Below, in pieces: positions 6,243 through 13,739 of a DNA stretch of 15,477 nt. This DNA comes from Bacteroidia bacterium. Its GTDB lineage: Bacteria > Bacteroidota > Bacteroidia > UKL13-3. The first letter of the stretch is position 1; each line of letters begins with the position of its first letter. The stretch spans positions 1 to 15,477 of the forward strand of contig JAKRSG010000174.1 of NCBI GenBank assembly GCA_022402405.1. The letters run 5' to 3'. The notes under the pieces are model-generated. The model made no database searches. It was not told where the DNA came from and saw only the letters and a list, made by a program, of their open reading frames with translations. Position numbers and translations under genes: made by a program.

Positions 6243-7793
6243 ATGTTAATTAGAACGTTTGGAAGTGCTGTGTATGGTATTAGTGCCGTAACCATAACTA
6301 TTGAGGTAAATGCTTCGCAAAACAATGGAATTGGCTACTATTTAGTAGGATTACCAGATAATGCTGTAAAGGAAAGTCTTCAAAGAATTGAGAGTGCTTT
6401 AAAGTTTAATGAGTATAGTTTGCCGCGACAAAAAATTGTGGTAAATATGGCTCCAGCGGATATTAGAAAAGAAGGCAGTGCCTATGATTTACCTTTGGCT
6501 TTGGGTTATTTGGCAGCTACAAATCAGGTGTTAACGGAGGAAATTCACAAGTATATTATAATGGGTGAATTGGCTTTAGATGGGACCTTGAAGCCTATTA
6601 AAGGGGCCTTGCCTATTGCTATACAAGCTAGAAAAGAGGGTTTTGAGGGTTTTATATTACCTCTCGAAAATGCTCGTGAAGCTGCCATTGTAAATAACCT
6701 GAGAGTTTATGGCGCTGAGAATATTAGTCAGGTAATCGATTTTTTTAATGGAAAACCTGAAAACCTTAAGTTATTTGAAATGGATACGCGCAAGGAGTTT
6801 GAGGATAGTCAGCTTAAATTAATAGATGATTTTGCAGATGTACGCGGACAAGAAAACATAAAGCGAGCTTTAGAAATAGCGGCTGCAGGCGGACATAATG
6901 CTATATTAATTGGTCCGCCCGGTGCAGGAAAAACCATGCTTGCCAAACGACTTCCCAGCATACTGCCGCCACTTACATTACAAGAAGCATTAGAAACAAC
7001 CAAGATACATTCTGTAGCAGGCAGATTAGGCAAAAATGCTACCTTGTTGCATTTAAGACCCTTTAGATCTCCGCATCATACTATTTCGGATGTTGCTTTG
7101 GTGGGTGGAGGAAATAATCCTAGTCCGGGAGAAATTTCATTAGCCCACAACGGTGTTTTGTTCTTAGACGAATTACCAGAATTTAAACGCACTGTTTTAG
7201 AAGTAATGCGTCAGCCTTTAGAAGAAAGAAGAGTAACTATTTCGAGAGCCAAATTTTCTATTGAATACCCAGCTAGTTTTATGTTGGTAGCCAGCATGAA
7301 TCCTTGTCCGTGTGGTTACTTTAATCACCCCGAAAAAGAATGTGTTTGCGGCTTGCCACAAGTGCAGAGATATTTAAGTAAAATTAGTGGCCCCTTATTA
7401 GATAGAATAGATATCCATATAGAAGTTACCCCAGTAGATTTTGAACAATTATCAGATACCAGAAAAGCAGAATCTAGCTTACTCATAAGAGAAAGAGTGA
7501 TTAAAGCAAGAGAGATTCAGAGCCACAGATATGCCAATGTAGAAGGAGTTTACAACAATGCTCAAATGAGTTCCACTATGGCTAGAGAATATTGTCAGTT
7601 AACCCCTGTAGGACAAACCCTCCTAAAAACTGCCATGAACAAGCTACAATTATCGGCAAGGGCATACGATAGAATTTTAAAAGTAGCCCGAACTATTAGT
7701 GATTTAGCCGGTACAGAAGAAATTAAAATAGAGCATTTAGCGGAGGCTATTCAGTATAGAAGTTTAGATAGAGAGAGTTGGGGCGGGATTTAG
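6243..7793 (+). CDS. comM: YifB/ComM family Mg-chelatase-like AAA+ ATPase
   Basis: A 516-residue protein, full length for the family. The N-terminal ChlI-like domain (1 to about 165) includes GLPDNAVKES and KEGSAYDLPLALG. The AAA+ core follows, with Walker A GPPGAGKT (224-231), the HxxVGGG-type segment SDVALVGGGNNPSPGEISLAH, Walker B VLFLDE (305-310), and a cysteine pair-of-pairs CPC/CVC (Cys355, Cys357, Cys367, Cys369) that may bind metal. The C-terminus ends in the family signature AIQYRSLDRESWGG. The characterised homologue ComM is a hexameric branch-migration helicase that helps integrate DNA taken up by natural transformation; that role here is inferred from homology. It is divergent from feoAB, with its ATG 10 bp past the inverted-repeat arm, so its transcription depends on that segment. 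Confidence 0.93.
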   Translation: MLIRTFGSAVYGISAVTITIEVNASQNNGIGYYLVGLPDNAVKESLQRIESALKFNEYSLPRQKIVVNMAPADIRKEGSAYDLPLALGYLAATNQVLTEEIHKYIIMGELALDGTLKPIKGALPIAIQARKEGFEGFILPLENAREAAIVNNLRVYGAENISQVIDFFNGKPENLKLFEMDTRKEFEDSQLKLIDDFADVRGQENIKRALEIAAAGGHNAILIGPPGAGKTMLAKRLPSILPPLTLQEALETTKIHSVAGRLGKNATLLHLRPFRSPHHTISDVALVGGGNNPSPGEISLAHNGVLFLDELPEFKRTVLEVMRQPLEERRVTISRAKFSIEYPASFMLVASMNPCPCGYFNHPEKECVCGLPQVQRYLSKISGPLLDRIDIHIEVTPVDFEQLSDTRKAESSLLIRERVIKAREIQSHRYANVEGVYNNAQMSSTMAREYCQLTPVGQTLLKTAMNKLQLSARAYDRILKVARTISDLAGTEEIKIEHLAEAIQYRSLDRESWGGI

Positions 7794-7909
7794 GAAGTCT
7801 TTTTGATAGCATTGAAGTAATTGAAAAAACGAATGAATTAGGTGTAAAAAAACTAAACAGCGGTAAATTCATAGGCTCGGGCCATAGTGTTTAACAAACT
7901 AGCAAAAAA

Positions 7910-8773
7910 ATGAAATGCGAAATAATTTTATACCAACCCAATGAATTGGCAGAGCACATTGAGGTTAGAATTGACGAAAATTTAGAAACCATTTGGCTTA
8001 CTCAGCAGCAAATAGCGAACTTATTTGGCACTAAACGCCCAGCTGTTACAAAACATTTAGGGAATATCTTTAAATCAGGAGAACTAGATGAAACTGTGGT
8101 TAGTTCCATTTTGGAACTAACCACACACCACGGAGCCATTAAAGGAAAAACACAAAATGTTAAAGTAAAGTATTATAATATTGATGTTGTATTATCTGTA
8201 GGATATAGGATTAACTCAGCTCGTGCCGCACAATTCCGTATTTGGGCCAACAGGGTATTGAAAGATTACTTATTAAAAGGTTACAGCATAAATAATCGTA
8301 TAAACTGCATAGAGGATAATGTAAAAGCAATTTCAGATAAAGTAAACCAAATTGAATTACAAGTTAACTACCAAAAACTACCGACCCAAGGTGTATTTTT
8401 TGATGGCCAAATTTTTGACGCGTACGAATTTGCCTGTAAAATTATCCGCTCTGCTAAAAAAAACATTATACTAATTGATAATTATATTGATGAGAGCACT
8501 CTAACACAATTATCTAAAAAGTCTAAAGATGTGAAAGTGCTATTGTTAACAAAAACAATCTCTAAGCAATTAACCCTCGATATAAATAAAGCTAATGAGC
8601 AATACCCCCTTTTTGAGTTGCAACTTTTTACAAAAAGCCATGATCGTTTTCTGATGATAGATAATACGTTAGTTTATCATTTAGGAGCATCCCTAAAAGA
8701 TCTCGGTAAAAAATGGTTTGCTTTCTCAAAATTGGAGAAAACATCAATAGAGAATATTTTAAAAAGAAATTGA
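7910..8773 (+). CDS. RhuM-family DNA-binding-like protein with a PLD-like C-terminal domain
   Basis: A 287-residue protein of two parts. Residues 1 to about 125 are the RhuM ('virulence RhuM') module, with a probable helix-turn-helix ETIWLTQQQIANLFGTKRPAVTKHL (26-50) and the typical KYYNIDVVLSVGYRINS...FRIWANRVLKDYLLKGY segment (88-125). A linker of about 30 residues, probably coiled, leads to a second domain (about 160-285) with strand FFDGQIFDAYEF, KKNIILIDNYID and an HDRFLMID motif (244-251). That motif resembles half of a phospholipase D HxK active site with Arg in place of Lys. It is followed by YHLGASLKDLGKKWFAFS. Such proteins are common in Bacteroidota; none has a well-established biochemical role that I can cite. 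A 116-bp gap after yifB and a convergent neighbour suggest it stands alone. Nuclease activity and a defence role are speculative. Confidence 0.8.
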   Translation: MKCEIILYQPNELAEHIEVRIDENLETIWLTQQQIANLFGTKRPAVTKHLGNIFKSGELDETVVSSILELTTHHGAIKGKTQNVKVKYYNIDVVLSVGYRINSARAAQFRIWANRVLKDYLLKGYSINNRINCIEDNVKAISDKVNQIELQVNYQKLPTQGVFFDGQIFDAYEFACKIIRSAKKNIILIDNYIDESTLTQLSKKSKDVKVLLLTKTISKQLTLDINKANEQYPLFELQLFTKSHDRFLMIDNTLVYHLGASLKDLGKKWFAFSKLEKTSIENILKRN

Positions 8774-8792
8774 CTTATAAGAAGAAAGAAAC

Positions 8793-8975
8793 TTAACTCT
8801 CAGTTTTCTTCACACAAGTAATATGCACGAAGCATTTTCTGCACCAATAGGTTTTAAAATCTATGAAAAAGAGTAGGTTTTTTGCCCAAAACGGACGCTG
8901 TACTCTTTCCAAATCCCAAGAACCACAATTTGGACAATGATTCCCGAGTTTATATTTGATGATTGTTTTAGTCAT
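8793..8975 (-). CDS. Small zinc-ribbon protein
   Basis: A 60-residue protein with two CxxC knuckles, CPNCGS (residues 14-19) and WCRKCF (44-49), separated by 25 residues with several aromatic residues (PFWAKNLLFFIDF). The spacing fits a zinc ribbon, with no membrane segment or catalytic motif. The cysteine pairs and an exact TAnnTTTG box 11 nt ahead of the ATG support a real gene. It is convergent with the RhuM gene, the stop codons being 19 bp apart. The function is unknown; nucleic-acid or protein binding is the usual role of such ribbons. I do not recognise a named family. Confidence 0.65.
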   Translation of the reverse strand: MTKTIIKYKLGNHCPNCGSWDLERVQRPFWAKNLLFFIDFKTYWCRKCFVHITCVKKTES

Positions 8976-8986
8976 TTATAATGGTG

Positions 8987-8994
8987 CAAATGTA
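8987..8994 (-). promoter_or_regulatory. -7 promoter box of the zinc-ribbon gene
   Basis: The minus strand reads TACATTTG followed by C, an exact TAnnTTTG, 11 nt before the ATG at 8975. No TTG is seen at the -33 position; the upstream sequence is almost pure A and T. The leader would be only a few nucleotides. Confidence 0.55.
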
Positions 8995-9249
8995 AAATAA
9001 ATATTAAATAAATATTTCATTAAATTGTATATTGATATTGTACAAAAAGTATAAAAATTATACATAAATTATATTTAAATTAACAAAATTTCTATTTAAA
9101 TGGCTGTATTGCAAATATATATTACCAGAAAAAATAAAACATACCTTAAGCAAGGTATTTTACATTAAAATAAAATTAATGAAATATTACAAAAAGTGGA
9201 GCATTTACATTTCAAAAAATGTAATTTGCCATTTCAAAAAATCATACCC
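8995..9249 (+). other. AT-rich divergent spacer and holB leader with three small hairpins
   Basis: There is no convincing gene here. On the plus strand there are three short inverted repeats: ATACCTT-AAGC-AAGGTAT (9141-9158), CATTAA/TTAATG (9163-9181), and TTACATTT-CAAA-AAATGTAA (9205-9224), the last ending 25 nt before the chosen holB start. A 13-nt direct repeat CATTTCAAAAAAT occurs at 9208-9220 and 9230-9242. No clean TAnnTTTG promoter for holB was found, although TACATTTC at 9206 is one mismatch away. Confidence 0.45.
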
Positions 9250-10374
9250 GTGCAATTCAAACAAATTATAGGTCAACAATTTATAAAAGAAAAGCTCATA
9301 AACATGGCAAAAACTGGCCGAATAAGCCATACACAGTTGTTTGCTGGTCCGGAAGGAAGTGGTAATTTAGCCTTAGCTTTGGCATATGCTCAGTATGTAA
9401 ATTGTGCAGCAGCAACAGACGAAGATAGCTGCGGACAATGTCCGAGTTGTATCAAATTCCAAAAACTCATACATCCAGATTTACACTTTACCGTTCCAAC
9501 TATTTCTCCCTACAAACAAACCAAAGAAATATTAGTAGAATGGAGAGAAGCACTTATACAAAACCCCTATATCAACGATTTTCAGTGGCTACAAACCATT
9601 GATAATAATGCCAATAAACAAGGAAATATTACCGCAGAAGAATGTAGAGATATTATCAATAGATTAGGATTAACCAGCTATGAAGCAAAGTTTAAGACAC
9701 AGATTATTTGGTTACCAGAATACTTGCATTTAAGTGGTAATATTTTGTTAAAGCTATTAGAAGAACCGCCTGAGGGCACTTTAATTATTTTGGTTGCCAA
9801 CAATACCGAAAAGGTAATTGCCACCATTTTATCTCGTGCTCAAACGATAAAAATTCCTAAATTAACGGATGATGAAATTGCAGAGGCATTGGTTAAATAC
9901 CAAAATTGCATGCCTCAGAAAGCAGCAGATATTGCCAGGTTATCCGATGGCGATTATAATCTAGCCATCAGTTTAACAGCAATGGAACAAGACGGATATT
10001 TTGGAAGCTACAGTGCTTGGATGAGATTCTGCTTTAGTGGAAAAGTAGGTGAACTGCAAAAATGGGTGGATGAAATGGCCGGTTCAGGAAGAGAGTATGT
10101 AAAAAATTTCTTGGGCTACTCTACTCAGATGATTCGTGCAGCCTTTTTAATTAAATATGGCGACCAAAGTTTAGTAAGAGTAAATGAAGAAGAAAAGCAG
10201 TTTCTTATGAAATTTTCTGGCTTTTTGGATGGTAGAAATTTACCTGAAATACTCAAAAGTTTGGATGAGGCAGTGGTTGCCGTTGAAAGGAACGCTAACT
10301 TAAAAATCTTATTTCTTAATCTTTCTTTGTATATTGGCAGACAATTAAAGAAAGCTCAACAAGCAAAAGTTTAA
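9250..10374 (+). CDS. holB: DNA polymerase III subunit delta' (clamp loader), HolB
   Basis: With the GTG at 9250 the product has 374 residues. I prefer this start to the GTG at 9196 because family members begin directly with the MQFKDIIGQ-like sequence, here VQFKQIIGQQ. Residues 1 to about 220 are the AAA+ domain of DnaX/HolB type. The Walker A equivalent GPEGSGNL (33-40) lacks the lysine and Thr/Ser, as expected for the non-hydrolysing delta' subunit. A zinc module is formed by Cys52, Cys61, Cys64 and Cys67. LLKLLEEPPEGTLIILVANN and SRAQ replace the usual sensor and SRC region. It opens the sliding clamp together with HolA and DnaX. It heads holB-ricT-gldH, 59 bp before ricT. Confidence 0.9.
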   Translation: MQFKQIIGQQFIKEKLINMAKTGRISHTQLFAGPEGSGNLALALAYAQYVNCAAATDEDSCGQCPSCIKFQKLIHPDLHFTVPTISPYKQTKEILVEWREALIQNPYINDFQWLQTIDNNANKQGNITAEECRDIINRLGLTSYEAKFKTQIIWLPEYLHLSGNILLKLLEEPPEGTLIILVANNTEKVIATILSRAQTIKIPKLTDDEIAEALVKYQNCMPQKAADIARLSDGDYNLAISLTAMEQDGYFGSYSAWMRFCFSGKVGELQKWVDEMAGSGREYVKNFLGYSTQMIRAAFLIKYGDQSLVRVNEEEKQFLMKFSGFLDGRNLPEILKSLDEAVVAVERNANLKILFLNLSLYIGRQLKKAQQAKV

Positions 10375-10378
10375 TTCT

Positions 10379-10398
10379 TTACATCCAAAAGGATGTAA
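10379..10398 (+). repeat. Hairpin between holB and ricT
   Basis: TTACATCC, AAAA loop, GGATGTAA: a perfect 8-bp stem starting 4 nt after the holB stop and ending 35 nt before the ricT start. There is no T-run, so it is more likely an mRNA processing or stability element, or an operator, than a terminator. It shares the outer TTACAT...ATGTAA with the hairpin at 9205-9224 ahead of holB. Confidence 0.5.
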
Positions 10399-10433
10399 TG
10401 CATGGTTTAACTATTTATTTTTAACATATAAAT

Positions 10434-11738
10434 ATGGGTTGTGGATCTGGAGGATGTAGCACAGGAGGCTGCAGTAGTGGAGGTTGCAGCAGTGGTGGCT
10501 GTAATAAATTAAATACGTTTGATTGGTTGGCAGAAATGGATTTGCCACCTCATATGAAACCGTTTGATATAGTAGAAGTGCGCTTTAAGGGTACTCGCAA
10601 AGAATTTTATAAAAGTTCGTTTATCGATTTCTTTACCAACGAATATGTGGTAGTAGAAGCTGAAAACGGTTATGATATTGGTAAAGTAAGCTTAAAAGGA
10701 GAGCTAGTAAAACTGCAATTAAAGAAATACAACCGCAGTGAGCATGATACCGATTTCAGAAAAATCATACGCAAAGCTACAGAAGCTGATATTGCCAAAT
10801 TTAAAGAGAACCAAGAGCTAGAAGTTCCTACCATGTACAAGGCTAGAAGTATTGCCATGGAACTTGGATTGAGCATGAAACTTAGCGATGTAGAATATCA
10901 AGGTGACAGAAGAAAGGCTACCTTCTTTTATACTGCCGAGGAGCGTGTTGATTTTAGAGAACTCATCAAGCGTTTAGCAGAAAGCTTTAAAGTAAGAATT
11001 GAAATGCGCCAGATTGGCTACCGTCAGGAAGCAGGTCGACTAGGAGCCATAGGTTCTTGCGGTAGAGAGTTATGTTGTAGCACTTGGCTAACCGATTTTA
11101 AAATAGTAGGTAACCATGCAGCTAGATATCAAAACTTATCGCTGAACCCACTTAAACTCAATGGCCAATGCGGTAAACTTAAATGCTGCCTTAACTTTGA
11201 ATTGGAATCTTACATGGAAGCCATGAAAGAGTTTCCAAATGAAAATTATGTTACCCTACAATTTGCAGAAAACAAATATTACAAATCGGTTAAAACAGAT
11301 ATCTTAAAGCGGTTAATGTGGTTTGCACCTCAATCAGAATTGGGTGGCGAATGGATTAGCTTCCCAGTATCGCAAGTTAGAGAATACCAAGAACTCAATA
11401 AAAAAGGCGAATTCCCGATTTTAGAGGTACAGGAAAAGAAGGCTCTTAAACCAGAAAAAGTAGAACTGGAATTTAAAAATGATATGGGTATTGGTAGTCT
11501 TACGCGCTTAGACGAGAAAGACAGAAGGCGCAACCAAAATAAAAACAAAAATAAAAATAAGCCTCGACCAAACAATCCAAACCAAGAAGCAAAAGGTCCG
11601 CGACCAGAGGCGAATGTTAACCCTAATCAAAACCCTAAACCCCAGGGGAACAAAGGCAACAACAAACGTCCGAACCATTTTAATAAACCGAATAGAAACC
11701 CAAATCAACCGAAACCAAACAACCAAAATCCGAGTTAA
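10434..11738 (+). CDS. ricT: PSP1-domain iron-sulfur protein RicT (YaaT-like) with Cys-rich head and disordered tail
   Basis: A 434-residue protein. The PSP1 core (about 43-260) ends with two CxxxxCC clusters, Cys209/214/215 and Cys246/251/252, the pattern that in B. subtilis YaaT/RicT helps bind iron-sulfur clusters in the RicA-F-T complex; that complex stimulates RNase Y-dependent mRNA maturation and biofilm and sporulation phosphorelays. Whether partners RicA and RicF exist here is not visible. The N-terminus (1-23) has five cysteines exactly five residues apart (Cys3, 8, 13, 18, 23) in a Gly/Ser background. The last 70 residues are Asn/Lys/Pro/Gln-rich and surely disordered, and possibly RNA-binding. 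The gene is followed by gldH after a single base. PSP1 assignment is firm; the function in Bacteroidota is inferred. Confidence 0.9.
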   Translation: MGCGSGGCSTGGCSSGGCSSGGCNKLNTFDWLAEMDLPPHMKPFDIVEVRFKGTRKEFYKSSFIDFFTNEYVVVEAENGYDIGKVSLKGELVKLQLKKYNRSEHDTDFRKIIRKATEADIAKFKENQELEVPTMYKARSIAMELGLSMKLSDVEYQGDRRKATFFYTAEERVDFRELIKRLAESFKVRIEMRQIGYRQEAGRLGAIGSCGRELCCSTWLTDFKIVGNHAARYQNLSLNPLKLNGQCGKLKCCLNFELESYMEAMKEFPNENYVTLQFAENKYYKSVKTDILKRLMWFAPQSELGGEWISFPVSQVREYQELNKKGEFPILEVQEKKALKPEKVELEFKNDMGIGSLTRLDEKDRRRNQNKNKNKNKPRPNNPNQEAKGPRPEANVNPNQNPKPQGNKGNNKRPNHFNKPNRNPNQPKPNNQNPS

Positions 11739-11739
11739 A

Positions 11740-12237
11740 ATGAGTTGGTGGAATACACTTAAAGCATCCTTAATTGCACTTTTTATGATGCTTGTATTAA
11801 CGTCTTGTGATGATACAAGAATTGTAGATGAGAATATTAGCATTCCAAACCAAGCTTGGTTTTATAAAAACAAGCTTGGTTTTAATTTTGAAATTGTAGA
11901 TACCAACAAAACCTACAATGTATACGTAAATTTGAGAGTAGGAAGTGATTATCGTTATAGCAATTGTTTTGTAATGTTGCATCAAACCAATCCTTCCTTG
12001 GTTCAGACCAAAGAACGTAAAGAGCTAATATTATTAGACGATAGAGGCAATTGGCTTGGCAAAGGATTGGGAGATATATACGATTATCAAATCCCGGTTT
12101 TTACTCAAAAAAGATTTAACGAAAAGGGATTATACAAACTCGAACTCGAGCAAAATATGAGAGAAGATACCTTGAGTCCGATTTATGCCGCTGGAATTAG
12201 AGTAGAATATTTTACTCCCAATACCTCACAAGACTAG
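11740..12237 (+). CDS. gldH: Gliding motility lipoprotein GldH
   Basis: A 165-residue lipoprotein. MSWWNTLK, a hydrophobic core ASLIALFMMLVL and lipobox LTSC put the lipidated cysteine at residue 23, followed by Asp-Asp. The mature part shows the GldH pattern: SIPNQAWFYKNKLGFNFEI, YNVYVNLRVGSDYRYSN, the DDRGNWLGKGLGDIYDYQIP segment, and FNEKGLYKLELEQNMR near the end. In Flavobacterium johnsoniae GldH is needed for gliding and is linked to the type IX secretion/gliding machinery, but homologues also occur in non-gliding Bacteroidota. The ATG at 11740 is one base after the ricT stop; longer in-frame starts inside ricT would destroy the signal peptide. Its stop shares CTAG with the convergent FMN reductase gene. 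Confidence 0.88.
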   Translation: MSWWNTLKASLIALFMMLVLTSCDDTRIVDENISIPNQAWFYKNKLGFNFEIVDTNKTYNVYVNLRVGSDYRYSNCFVMLHQTNPSLVQTKERKELILLDDRGNWLGKGLGDIYDYQIPVFTQKRFNEKGLYKLELEQNMREDTLSPIYAAGIRVEYFTPNTSQD

Positions 12238-12809
12238 GGCTTAAACCAGCGCTCAGAGATTTTCAAAGTATATTCTAAATAAGCCTGCAAACCTTGGTCG
12301 TACAAGGCATTTCCTAAGCTATTACCATTTTCATCTAAGGCATCTTTGGTAAAATGAGATTCAAATATTTTGGCCGCCACCAAAGATTCTAAATTGGCAA
12401 AACTAATTACCTTATTAAGAATCTGCATAATATGCAACGCCGGTGCCTTACCTCCTTTACCCGTAGAAACACCCACCACAGAAAACACTTTATCACTAAA
12501 CAAATGCATGTATGGTTTGGTTGGCAACAAGTGCAGTATATTCAAGATTTCGGGGGTAGTACTCCAATTATATTCTGGCGATATTATCAATATAACTTTT
12601 GCCTCATCCATGGCCTGAACCAAACGCGATTGAAAGCTACTTAATCCTTCTACTGGCATGCCTCCTTGTGCAATGAGCGGAATATCATATTCTTGAAAAT
12701 CTACTACCGTAACATGGTGTTGTGGCGATACTAATCTTTCTATAGCCTTAGCCACGCGTATCGTATTATTATTGGTTCGAGCCGAACCCGAAAGGATTGC
12801 AATATTCAT
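12234..12809 (-). CDS. NADPH-dependent FMN reductase family flavoprotein
   Basis: A 191-residue flavodoxin-fold protein. The FMN phosphate loop is GSARTNNNT (8-16), the flavin-ring segment is SPEYNWSTTP (77-86), and the third loop is VSTGKGGKAPA (114-124). These are the marks of the NADPH-dependent FMN/quinone/chromate reductase family (SsuE, ChrR, azoreductase relatives). The true substrate cannot be decided from sequence. It is the last gene of rpiB-meaB-reductase, 15 bp after meaB. It ends within the final codon of the convergent gldH: the palindrome CTAG at 12234-12237 supplies TAG stops on both strands, leaving no room for a conventional intergenic terminator. Confidence 0.88.
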   Translation of the reverse strand: MNIAILSGSARTNNNTIRVAKAIERLVSPQHHVTVVDFQEYDIPLIAQGGMPVEGLSSFQSRLVQAMDEAKVILIISPEYNWSTTPEILNILHLLPTKPYMHLFSDKVFSVVGVSTGKGGKAPALHIMQILNKVISFANLESLVAAKIFESHFTKDALDENGNSLGNALYDQGLQAYLEYTLKISERWFKP

Positions 12810-12824
12810 ATTTTAATTAGAAGG

Positions 12825-13730
12825 CTAAACCGAATCTAGTTTAAACTTCTGTATAAAACGATACAAATTAAAATCTGAATTGTTTGCTTGCTCGGCTATT
12901 TCCTCTGATAAATGAGGGATAGAAATATCTTTTGTGCGCAGCGCTTTAATAAGTAATAATGCCTTTTGAGTGAGCAGCATTAACTTCTTATCTCCTTTGT
13001 TTGTGAGCTGCTGATGAAGATGAATTTTTGCTGTTAGCTCTTCCAAGCCGATGTGTTGTGAAGCCACTGTTTTTACCACTGGATTTTCCCAATCGTGGCT
13101 GGCATATTGATGAGACAGAGCAATCAAGTTTTTTTCAAACACTGCTGCTCCTTCCCTATCCGACTTATTTAATACAAATATATCGGCAATTTCCATTACA
13201 CCACTTTTTATGGTTTGAATATCATCACCTGCCTCGGGAACTAGCACCAAAACGGTTGTATCTGCGAGTGCTGCAATTTCTACCTCGCTTTGACCAACAC
13301 CAACCGTTTCTATGATGATGTAATCAAAATTAGCTGCACGCAACACGTCGCATACCTCAAATATCTTAGGAGCCAGTCCGCCCAAACTGCCCCTGCTTGC
13401 CATGCTTCTGATGAACAAATTAGGATGCAAATAATGTTCGCTCATACGCAGCCTATCGCCCATTAAAGCACCTTTATTAAAAGGAGAACTTGGATCAACT
13501 GCCACAATAGCTACACGCTTATTTTGGGAAAGTAAATTTCCTACTAGAGCATTTATGAGCGTACTTTTTCCTGCACCTGGCGGACCAGTTACTCCGATGA
13601 TGGGAGTTGGGTGAAAAGTAAGCTGAGCCAAAATAGGTTCATATGAAGGAATATCGTTTTCTACCCATGATATAAACCTAGCAATACTTCTAATATCCCC
13701 CTTTTTAATGCCTTCTATAATCTGCTGCAT
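12825..13730 (-). CDS. meaB: MeaB/ArgK-type G3E GTPase (methylmalonyl-CoA mutase chaperone)
   Basis: A 301-residue G protein, slightly shorter than the usual 320-335. Walker A is GPPGAGKST (49-57). AVDPSSP (77-83) and GDR (91-93) follow, then the MASRGSLGGLA loop (110-120), ETVGVGQSEVE (141-151) and the guanine-specificity motif NKSD (188-191). The family protects and reactivates adenosylcobalamin-dependent methylmalonyl-CoA mutase by gating cobalamin delivery and exchange; older databases call it LAO/AO transport ATPase. No mutase gene is in the window, so the client must be elsewhere. The gene starts 9 bp after rpiB and is clearly co-transcribed with it. A CDS end near FKLDSV may lack the extended dimerisation arm of longer homologues. 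Confidence 0.92.
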   Translation of the reverse strand: MQQIIEGIKKGDIRSIARFISWVENDIPSYEPILAQLTFHPTPIIGVTGPPGAGKSTLINALVGNLLSQNKRVAIVAVDPSSPFNKGALMGDRLRMSEHYLHPNLFIRSMASRGSLGGLAPKIFEVCDVLRAANFDYIIIETVGVGQSEVEIAALADTTVLVLVPEAGDDIQTIKSGVMEIADIFVLNKSDREGAAVFEKNLIALSHQYASHDWENPVVKTVASQHIGLEELTAKIHLHQQLTNKGDKKLMLLTQKALLLIKALRTKDISIPHLSEEIAEQANNSDFNLYRFIQKFKLDSV

Positions 13731-13739
13731 ATTTAACTT

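Noticed and set aside
7778..7894. Open frame of 38 codons from a TTG overlapping the yifB 3' end, ending at 7894
   Set aside because: Starts out of frame inside yifB, uses TTG, matches nothing I recognise and has no promoter; treated as chance, though a gene remnant cannot be excluded.
9196..9249. GTG at 9196 as holB start
   Set aside because: Adds 18 residues not typical of the family and places the start inside a run of hairpins; the VQFKQIIGQ start at 9250 fits homologues.
11330..11843. Minus-strand open frames opposite ricT and gldH
   Set aside because: They are antisense to the low-complexity RicT tail and gldH signal peptide; composition (Phe/Leu/Val-rich) is that of a shadow frame.
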